Assembly: GCA_955652795.1 (NCBI GenBank)
Contig: CATPBQ010000355.1
Coordinates: forward strand, 1 to 5,464
Reading direction: 5' to 3'
DNA from: an uncultured Steroidobacteraceae bacterium
GTDB taxonomy: Bacteria; Pseudomonadota; Gammaproteobacteria; Steroidobacterales; Steroidobacteraceae
Length of the DNA stretch: 5,464 nucleotides
A model generated the notes under the pieces. It worked only from the letters and a program-made list of their open reading frames with translations, did not search any database and was not told where the DNA came from. Positions 1-5,464 of this stretch are shown piece by piece (position 1 is the stretch's first letter; each line of letters opens with the position of its first letter). The translations under genes and the position numbers were made by a program.

Positions 1-1218
1 CACCACCACCGCGTCGTCCACGACGAAACCCGTCGCGACGGTGAGCGCCATGAGCGAGAGGTTGTCGAGAGTGAAGCCGGCGAGATACATGACCCCGAAG
101 GTGCCGATGAGGGACACCGGCACCGCGACCAGCGGCACCATGGCGGCGCGCGCGCTGCGCAGGAACATGAACACCGACAGCACCACGAGCGCGACCGAGA
201 TCACCAGTGCCCGCTCGACGTCGCGCAGCGAGGCACGGATCGTCGGGGTGCGGTCCATGTACACATTGAGCGAGATGCTCGCCGGGATGGTGGCGCGCAG
301 GTGCGGCAGCAGCGCGCGCACGCGATCCACGGTACCGATGATGTTGGCGCCGGGCTGGCGGAACAGGATCAGCATGACGGCCGGATCACCGTTGGCGAGA
401 CCGTCGTTGCGCAGGTCCTGCACCGAGTCGCTCACCTGCGCGATGTCGCCGAGGCGCACAGCGGCGCCGCTGTGGTAGCCGACGATGAGCGGAATGTAAT
501 CCTTCGCGTACATTGACTGATCGTTGGCGAGGATCTGCCAGCGCTGCTCACCGTTCTCGAGCGTGCCCTTGGGGCGGTTGACGTTGGTAGCGGCGATCGC
601 GGCGCGCACGCCTTCCGGGTTGATGCCATAACCGTTCATCGAGGGGAGATTCAGCTCCACGCGCACCGCCGGGAGCGAGCTGCCGCCGACGTTGACATCC
701 CCGATGCCGTTCACCTGCAGCAGCTTTTGCGCCAGCACGGTGGAAGCCGAGTCGTACATCTGGCCGCGCGTGAGGGCTTTCGAGGTGAGCCCGAGGATCA
801 TGATGGGCGCGTCCGCGGGGTTCACCTTGTGGTAGGTAGGATTGCTCGGCAGGCCGCTCGGCAGCAGCGCGCGCGCGGCGTTGAGCGCCGCCTGCACGTC
901 GCGCGCCGCGCCGTCGATGTCACGGCTCAGCTCAAACTGCAGCGTGATGTGCGTCGAGCCGAGCGAGCTCGAGGAAGTCATCTCGGTGACCGCGGCGATG
1001 CGCCCGAGCGAGCGCTCGAGCGGCGCGGCAACGGTGGCCGCCATGGTCTCGGGGCTCGCGCCGGGCAGTCCCGCCTCCACGGAGATGGTGGGGAAATCCA
1101 CCTGCGGGAGCGGCGCCACCGGCAGGTGCACGAACGCCGCGACGCCGGCCAGCACCACGCCCACGGTGAGCAGCGTGGTAGCGACCGGGCGCTCGATGAA
1201 GGGCCGCGAGAGATTCAT
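1..1218 (-). CDS. mdtC: MdtC-type RND multidrug efflux transporter, inner-membrane subunit (N-terminal 406 residues, runs off the window)
   Basis: This is the second RND pump protein of the operon, predicted to export drugs or bile-salt-like compounds across the cell envelope using the proton gradient. The frame is open from the ATG at 1218 to position 1; I translated it by hand. It begins MNLSRPFIERPVATTLL, with TM1 at about residues 11-31. The long periplasmic porter region follows, with VAPLPQVDFPTI, GASPETMAA, APLERSLGRI, EMTSSSSLGS and KVNPADAPIMIL. TM2 lies at about 337-354, TM3 at about 361-381 and TM4 at about 387-406. TM4 contains GFVVDDAVVV with Asp401-Asp402, the counterpart of AcrB Asp407/408. 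VDFP and SPETMA are MdtC-like, whereas its neighbour has the MdtB versions VDYP and SPDV. E. coli MdtC is about 1025 residues, so roughly 620 are missing here. An in-frame CTG at 1233 is a possible but less likely start, because the ATG gives the usual family N-terminus. No strong Shine-Dalgarno precedes the ATG, so translation is probably coupled to mdtB. MuxC is the equivalent name in Pseudomonas. Confidence 0.93.
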   Translation of the reverse strand, partial: MNLSRPFIERPVATTLLTVGVVLAGVAAFVHLPVAPLPQVDFPTISVEAGLPGASPETMAATVAAPLERSLGRIAAVTEMTSSSSLGSTHITLQFELSRDIDGAARDVQAALNAARALLPSGLPSNPTYHKVNPADAPIMILGLTSKALTRGQMYDSASTVLAQKLLQVNGIGDVNVGGSSLPAVRVELNLPSMNGYGINPEGVRAAIAATNVNRPKGTLENGEQRWQILANDQSMYAKDYIPLIVGYHSGAAVRLGDIAQVSDSVQDLRNDGLANGDPAVMLILFRQPGANIIGTVDRVRALLPHLRATIPASISLNVYMDRTPTIRASLRDVERALVISVALVVLSVFMFLRSARAAMVPLVAVPVSLIGTFGVMYLAGFTLDNLSLMALTVATGFVVDDAVVV

Positions 1219-1253
1219 GCTGCGCCCGCGCAGATCATGGGCTCAGGTGCCTT
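1215..1253 (-). promoter_or_regulatory. mdtB-mdtC intergenic junction with a possible 7-codon bridging mini-ORF
   Basis: There are 24 bases between the mdtB stop (TGA, 1245-1243) and the mdtC ATG (1218). No good Shine-Dalgarno sits 5-10 bases before the mdtC start. An out-of-frame ATG at 1238, four bases after the mdtB stop, opens a mini-ORF encoding MICAGAA. It ends in TGA at 1217-1215, overlapping the mdtC start as ATGA. An AAGG at 1253-1250 lies 11 bases before this mini-ORF start, better placed for it than for mdtC. The arrangement could hand terminating mdtB ribosomes on to mdtC. A 7-codon ORF can easily arise by chance, so this is a weak regulatory inference. Confidence 0.3.
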
Positions 1254-4200
1254 GCGTCGCCGGCGCGCCGGCATCCGGCGGCGTCGCCCCGCGCCGCCGC
1301 GCGCGCCAGCTCTCGAACCGCCGCGCCAGGCGATCGAAGTACAGGTAGATCACCGGCGTGGTGAACAGCGTCAGCACCTGGCTCATCGCGAGTCCCCCCA
1401 CCATGGCGATGCCGAGCGGGCGGCGCAGCTCCGAGCCCATGCCAGTGGCGAGCATCAGCGGCAGCGCGCTGAGCATGGCCGCCATGGTGGTCATGAGGAT
1501 CGGCCGCAGCCGCAGGAGCGCTGCCTGGTAGATCGCCTCGCGCGGCGCCTTGCCCTCACCGCGCTCGGCCTGCAGCGCGAAGTCGATCATCATGATGGCG
1601 TTCTTCTTCACGATGCCGATCAGCAGAATGATGCCAATGATGCCCACGACCCCCAGGTCCTGGCCTGCGATCATGAGCGCGAGCAGCGCCCCGACACCGG
1701 CCGAGGGGAGCGTGGAGAGAATGGTCACGGGGTGGATGTAGCTCTCGTAGAGCACACCCAGCACGATGTACACGGTCACGATCGCGGCCAGGATCAGCCA
1801 CAGGGTGCTGCCGAGCGTGCCCTGGAAGGCGAGCGCCGCGCCCTGGAAGCTGGTCTGCACGCTCGCCGGGATCTGCAGCGCCTGCTGCGCCGCCTTGATG
1901 GCGCTGACGGCACCCCCGAGGGAAGCCCCGGGGGCGAGGTTGAAGGAGATGGTGGCCGCCGGGAACTGCCCGAGGTGATTGATCGCGAGCGGCGTGGTGC
2001 CCTCGCTGATTCTGGCGACGCTCGCGAGCGGGATCTCGTTGCCGTTCACGGTGGCGACGTACATGCCCTGCAGCGGCCCCGGGCCCTGCTGGTCCTGGGG
2101 CTTGAGCTCGAGCACCACGCGATAGATGTTGGATTGCGTGAAAATCGTCGACACCAGTCGCTGGCCGAAGGCGTCGTACAGCGCGTTGTCGATCGCCGCC
2201 GGAGTCACGCCGAGGCGTGCGGCGGCATCGCGGTCGATTTCCACGTAGGTCTGCAGCCCCTCATCCTGCAGGTCGCTCGCCACGTCCGCCAGCTGCGGCA
2301 GAGTCTGCAGGCGCGCCACGAGCTTCTTGACCCACACCGCGAGCTCATTCATGTCGGGGTCTTCGGCCGACAGCGCATAGAGCGTGCGGCTGACGCGCGC
2401 ATCGATGGTCAGGTCCTGCACCGGCTGCATGTACACGGTGATGCCGTCCACCGTCGCGAGCTGCGGCTGCAGGCGGCGGATCACCCCGGTGGCATCGAGG
2501 CTGCGCGCGCTTTTCGGCACCAGGTTGATGAGGAGCCGCCCGCTGTTGAGCGTGGTGTTGACGCCGTCTACACCGATGAACGAGGAGACGCTCTCCACCG
2601 CCGGGTCCTTCAGCAGCACCTGTGCGAGGGCCTGCTGCCGTCGCGCCATGGCCGCGAAGGACACCGACTGCGGCGCCTCCGTAATGCCCTGGATGAGGCC
2701 GGTATCCTGGGGTGGGAAGAAGCCCTTGGGGATGAATACATACAGGATCACGGTGAGGATCAGCGTGCCGACGGCCACCAGCAGCGTCATGCGCTGGCGG
2801 TCGAGCACCCAGGTGAGAGCCCGCCCGTAGTGCTGCGCGAGGCTCTCGAAGCCGCGGCCGGCGATGCGCAGCACCCGGCTCTCCTTGTCCGGCCGTGGCG
2901 GCTCGAGCAGCCGCGCGCACATCATGGGCGTGAAGGTGAGCGAGACGACCGCCGAGATGAGGATCGCCACGGCGAGCGTGATGGCGAACTCGCGGAACAG
3001 CCGCCCGATGACATCCCCCATGAACAGCAGCGGGATCAGCACCGCGATGAGGGACACCGTGAGGCTGATGATGGTGAAGCCGATCTGCTGCGAGCCCTCG
3101 TACGCCGCCTTCAGACGCGCGGTGCCTGCCTCCACGTGCCGCGAGATGTTCTCGATCATCACGATCGCATCGTCCACGACGAAGCCGGTCGCGATGGTGA
3201 GCGCCATCAGCGTGAGGTTGTTGAGGGAGAAACTCACCAGGTACATGACGCCGAAGGTGCCCACCAGCGACAGCGGCACCGCGATGCTCGGGATGAGGGT
3301 GGCGGAGGCGCTGCGCAGGAAGAAGAAAATGACCACCACCACCAGGATCACCGCCAGCAGCAACTCGAACTGCACGTCCGCGATCGAGGCGCGAATGCTG
3401 ATGGTGCGGTCGGTGAGCACCGCGACGTTGATCGAGGCGGGCAGACTCGCCTGCAGCTGCGGCAGCAACGCGTTGATGCGATCCACCGTCTGGATGACGT
3501 TGGCGCCCGGCTGGCGCTGGATGTTGACGATGATCGCGGGTGCGGGCTGCGGCTGTTGCCGGTCGGCAGCCCACGCCGCGAGCTTCACGTTCTCTGCCGT
3601 CTCGACCACGGCGGCAATGTCCGACACCCGCAGCGGCGCGCCGTTCTTGTACACCAGCACGATGTTGCGATAGTCGTCCGCGGACCTGAGCTGGTCGTTG
3701 GCGTCGATGGTGGAGGCACGCAGCGGGCCGTCAAAGCTGCCCTTGGCCTGGTTGACGTTGGCGTTGCCGATCGCGGTGCGCACGTCCTCGAGCGCGAGCC
3801 CGTGCGCGGCGAGCGCCACCGGGTCCACCTGGATGCGGATGGCGGGACGCTGGCCTCCGCCCAGGCTCACCAGGCCCACGCCCGGGGCTTCGGAGAGCTT
3901 GGCGGCGAGGCGCGTGTCGACCAGGTCTTCGACCTTGGTGAGCGGCAGGGTCGTGGAGCTGACGGCGAGGGAGAGGATGGGTGCGTCCGCGGGATTCACC
4001 TTGCTGTATACCGGTGGCATCGGCAGGTCGGTCGGCAGGAAGGAGCTCGCGGCGTTGATCGCCGCCTGCACTTCCTGCTCGGCCGTGTCGAGCGAGAGCG
4101 CCAGCGAGAACTGCAGCGTGATCACCGAGGCGCCGCCGGAGCTCGAAGAGGTCATCTGCGACAGGCCCGGCATCTGGCCGAACTGGCGCTCGAGCGGCGC

Positions 4201-4392
4201 GGTGATCGCGGAGGTCGTCACGTCGGGGCTCGCGCCCGGGTACAGGGTCGTCACCTGGATGGTCGGGTAGTCGACTTGCGGGAGCGCCGAGACCGACAGA
4301 GCCCGGTAGCCGATCACGCCCGCCAGCAGAATCGACAACATGAGCAGCCACGTCGCGACGGGGCGCTCGATGAAAATCGCCGACGGATTCAC
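1243..4392 (-). CDS. mdtB: MdtB-type RND multidrug efflux transporter, inner-membrane subunit (complete, 1049 aa)
   Basis: Proton-driven RND transporter of the HAE1 type, expected to form the MdtB2-MdtC heterotrimer with the product of the next gene. Its length matches the family (E. coli MdtB about 1040). TM1 is at about residues 12-32, then a periplasmic porter/docking loop to about 335, TM2-TM6 at about 340-495, TM7 at about 536-553, a second porter loop to about 860, and TM8-TM12 from about 866 to 1025. The proton-relay set is intact: Asp407 and Asp408 in GFVVDDAIV, Lys930 in IVKKNAIMM, and Arg961 and Thr968 in RLRPILMT. These correspond to AcrB D407, D408, K940, R971 and T978. MdtB-type strings include VSALPQVDYPTIQV, GASPDV, APLERQFGQM and FIPKGFFPPQDTG. 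Translation starts at GTG, 4392-4390, inside the mdtA stop codon; this gives the family N-terminus MNPSAIFIERPVATWLL. Residues 277-285 carry a Gln/Pro-rich insertion relative to E. coli MdtB. The C-terminal tail after about 1027 is Arg/Ala/Pro-rich and variable. The pseudomonad name would be MuxB. Confidence 0.96.
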   Translation of the reverse strand: MNPSAIFIERPVATWLLMLSILLAGVIGYRALSVSALPQVDYPTIQVTTLYPGASPDVTTSAITAPLERQFGQMPGLSQMTSSSSGGASVITLQFSLALSLDTAEQEVQAAINAASSFLPTDLPMPPVYSKVNPADAPILSLAVSSTTLPLTKVEDLVDTRLAAKLSEAPGVGLVSLGGGQRPAIRIQVDPVALAAHGLALEDVRTAIGNANVNQAKGSFDGPLRASTIDANDQLRSADDYRNIVLVYKNGAPLRVSDIAAVVETAENVKLAAWAADRQQPQPAPAIIVNIQRQPGANVIQTVDRINALLPQLQASLPASINVAVLTDRTISIRASIADVQFELLLAVILVVVVIFFFLRSASATLIPSIAVPLSLVGTFGVMYLVSFSLNNLTLMALTIATGFVVDDAIVMIENISRHVEAGTARLKAAYEGSQQIGFTIISLTVSLIAVLIPLLFMGDVIGRLFREFAITLAVAILISAVVSLTFTPMMCARLLEPPRPDKESRVLRIAGRGFESLAQHYGRALTWVLDRQRMTLLVAVGTLILTVILYVFIPKGFFPPQDTGLIQGITEAPQSVSFAAMARRQQALAQVLLKDPAVESVSSFIGVDGVNTTLNSGRLLINLVPKSARSLDATGVIRRLQPQLATVDGITVYMQPVQDLTIDARVSRTLYALSAEDPDMNELAVWVKKLVARLQTLPQLADVASDLQDEGLQTYVEIDRDAAARLGVTPAAIDNALYDAFGQRLVSTIFTQSNIYRVVLELKPQDQQGPGPLQGMYVATVNGNEIPLASVARISEGTTPLAINHLGQFPAATISFNLAPGASLGGAVSAIKAAQQALQIPASVQTSFQGAALAFQGTLGSTLWLILAAIVTVYIVLGVLYESYIHPVTILSTLPSAGVGALLALMIAGQDLGVVGIIGIILLIGIVKKNAIMMIDFALQAERGEGKAPREAIYQAALLRLRPILMTTMAAMLSALPLMLATGMGSELRRPLGIAMVGGLAMSQVLTLFTTPVIYLYFDRLARRFESWRARRRGATPPDAGAPATQGT

Positions 4393-4402
4393 GACGTCGT
4401 CC
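4389..4402 (-). promoter_or_regulatory. mdtA-mdtB translational coupling site (GTGA overlap with weak Shine-Dalgarno)
   Basis: On the minus strand the mdtA stop TGA (4391-4389) and the mdtB start GTG (4392-4390) share the 4-base string GTGA. Only a short GGA (4402-4400) lies at a suitable distance, 7 bases before the GTG, within mdtA coding sequence. A weak ribosome site, a non-ATG start and a stop-start overlap together suggest that mdtB is translated mainly by ribosomes finishing mdtA, which would balance adaptor and pump levels. The overlap is directly visible; the coupling is inferred. Confidence 0.6.
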
Positions 4403-5464
4403 GCGTGGGCGCGCTCGTCGCGGTGGCGCGGCGCCGGTGCGGGGCGGGGGTCGGCGGCGGTGTGCCCGGGGCCGCCGCGCCGCGGCTGTTGTCGGCGATC
4501 AACGCGACCTGCGCGCCGTCGCGCAGCTTGTCGAGTCCGTCGATGACGACTTTCTCTCCGGGCTTCACGCCGTCCTGCACCGAGACCAGATCCCCGCTGG
4601 CAGGTCCGAGGCTCAATTTGCGCAGGCTCACCGTGTTGTTGGCATTGACCACATAGACAAAGGTGCCCGGCGCGCCGCGCTGCACCGATGCGGTGGGCAC
4701 CAGCGTGGCGCCGGACACGGTGTCCATCTTGAGCCTCGCGGTCACGAACTGATCCGGAAACAGCGCATCGTCGGTGTTGTCGAACTGCGCCTTGAGCTTG
4801 ATGGTCCCGGTGCTGGTGTCGATCTGATTGTCGACGGCGGCGAGCTTGCCCTGCGCCGATACCTTGCCGTCGCGGTCGAGCGCCTCGACCGGCAGCGCAT
4901 CCCCGCGGCTCCAGTGCGGATAGATCTGCGCGAGATGCTCGGAGGGCACCGCGAACACCACGTAGATCGGGTGAGTCTGGGTCAGCACCACGAGCCCGTT
5001 GGTATCGGCGGCATGAACCATGTTGCCGGGATCGACCTGGCGCAGGCCCACGCGGCCGGCGAACGGCGCGCTGACACGCGTGAAGGTCAGCTGCAGGTGC
5101 GCGTTCTCGACCGCCGCCCTGTCGGAGCGCACCGCGCCCTCGAGCTGCTGCACGGTGAATCTCTGCGCATCGACCGTCTGGCTGGCGATGGAATCCTTCG
5201 CCAGGAGGCCCGTGTAGCGCTCGAGGTCCACGCGCGCGCCGGCGAGCTGCGCCTGATCCTTCGCGAGCTGCCCCGCGGCCTGGTTGAGCGTCGCCTGGAA
5301 GGTGCTCGGGTCGATCTGTGCGAGCAGGTCCCCGGCCTTCACCAGCTGACCTTCGCGGAACGGCACCTGCAGCAGCAGTCCGTCGACCCGGCTGTGGATG
5401 GTCGCGGTGTTGAGCGCGCTCACGGTCCCGAGCGCATCGACGGTCACATCGACACTGCCGGTGG
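4389..5464 (-). CDS. mdtA: MdtA-type periplasmic adaptor (membrane fusion protein), C-terminal 357 residues, 5' end outside the window
   Basis: Adaptor that links the inner-membrane RND pump to an outer-membrane channel. The frame is open to the right edge, first full codon ending at 5462, so the gene starts outside the window. About 80 residues are missing by comparison with E. coli MdtA (about 415 residues), including the membrane anchor or signal sequence. In visible numbering, the first lipoyl half is at about 11-52 (LGTVSALNT, SRVDG, FREGQLVKAGDLLAQIDP). An alpha-helical hairpin rich in Gln/Ala/Leu spans about 53-122. The second lipoyl half is at about 123-150 (SAPFAGRVGLRQVDPGN). The beta-barrel is at about 158-240 (TQTHPIYVVF, DNQIDTSTGTIKLKAQF, LFPDQFVTARL), and the membrane-proximal domain at about 245-322. 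A Pro/Ala/Thr tail with HRRR covers about 325-357 and is probably disordered. TQTHPI, DNQID and TGTIK closely match MdtA. A start at GTG 5447 is not real, because the conserved frame continues upstream. The stop TGA overlaps the mdtB start by 4 bases. Confidence 0.94.
   Translation of the reverse strand, partial: TGSVDVTVDALGTVSALNTATIHSRVDGLLLQVPFREGQLVKAGDLLAQIDPSTFQATLNQAAGQLAKDQAQLAGARVDLERYTGLLAKDSIASQTVDAQRFTVQQLEGAVRSDRAAVENAHLQLTFTRVSAPFAGRVGLRQVDPGNMVHAADTNGLVVLTQTHPIYVVFAVPSEHLAQIYPHWSRGDALPVEALDRDGKVSAQGKLAAVDNQIDTSTGTIKLKAQFDNTDDALFPDQFVTARLKMDTVSGATLVPTASVQRGAPGTFVYVVNANNTVSLRKLSLGPASGDLVSVQDGVKPGEKVVIDGLDKLRDGAQVALIADNSRGAAAPGTPPPTPAPHRRRATATSAPTRTTS

Noticed and set aside
1231..1233. 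In-frame CTG as an alternative upstream start for mdtC.
   Set aside because: CTG starts are rare, and the ATG at 1218 gives the family-typical N-terminus only a few residues before the FIxRPVAT motif.
1913..1934. A perfect 6-bp GC hairpin (CCCCCG/CGGGGG) with a 10-base loop, resembling a terminator stem.
   Set aside because: It lies deep inside mdtB, has no T-run on either strand, and encodes a conserved glycine-rich segment of the protein.
2345..3574. A 409-codon minus-strand open frame inside mdtB.
   Set aside because: It is an out-of-frame shadow of mdtB with Arg/Ala/His-rich, low-complexity translation and no recognisable family.
2864..3673. A 269-codon plus-strand open frame opposite mdtB.
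   Set aside because: Ser/Thr/Met/Arg-rich shadow typical of the antisense of hydrophobic RND genes; the other shorter plus-strand frames, such as 41-478, 842-1348 and 3698-4270, are of the same kind.
727..4656. A 1309-codon open reading frame on the plus strand, longer than any real gene here.
   Set aside because: Its codons are in exact register opposite those of mdtB and the start of mdtC. It stays open only because these GC-rich genes avoid TTA, CTA and TCA codons. The product is a His/Arg/Gly/Asp-rich string with no domain or membrane pattern, while the opposite strand encodes clear MdtB and MdtC.
5445..5447. GTG as the start of a complete short adaptor gene.
   Set aside because: The frame is open and still looks like MdtA upstream of it, and the anchor region required of an MdtA protein would be absent, so the gene is cut by the window edge.

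Overview
The window is one strand-coherent piece of an MdtABC-type (MuxABC-type) tripartite multidrug efflux operon, read entirely on the minus strand. From right to left it holds the 3' part of mdtA (periplasmic adaptor, cut at its 5' end by the window edge), the whole of mdtB (inner-membrane RND transporter, 1049 residues), and the first 406 codons of mdtC (second RND transporter, cut at position 1). No RNA gene, mobile element, CRISPR array, terminator or promoter could be recognised, and essentially every base is coding.

The sequence is strongly GC-rich, with heavy G/C use at third codon positions, and there are no frameshifts. Gene order and protein sequence match the mdtABC/muxABC operons of Gram-negative bacteria, so the source is most likely a high-GC proteobacterium. 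I cannot place it more precisely. The outer-membrane partner (TolC, or an OpmB/NodT-like protein that often follows mdtC/muxC) would lie left of position 1 or elsewhere. The operon promoter would lie right of position 5464.

The genes form a tightly packed unit. mdtA and mdtB overlap by 4 bases, with a GTG start inside the mdtA stop. mdtB and mdtC are separated by 24 bases and share a reading frame. In the E. coli family members, MdtB and MdtC assemble as a B2C heterotrimer driven by proton influx, and MdtA links it to the outer-membrane channel. The visible catalytic residues fit this: MdtB keeps the full proton-relay set, and the visible half of MdtC keeps the Asp-Asp pair.

I found no previously undescribed system. 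The points worth a second look are small: the mdtB-mdtC junction, where a 7-codon mini-ORF bridges the two genes and a single in-frame TGA separates them; a short Gln/Pro insertion in MdtB; and a Pro/Ala/Arg-rich MdtA tail. A 1309-codon open frame on the plus strand is a compositional shadow of mdtB, not a gene.
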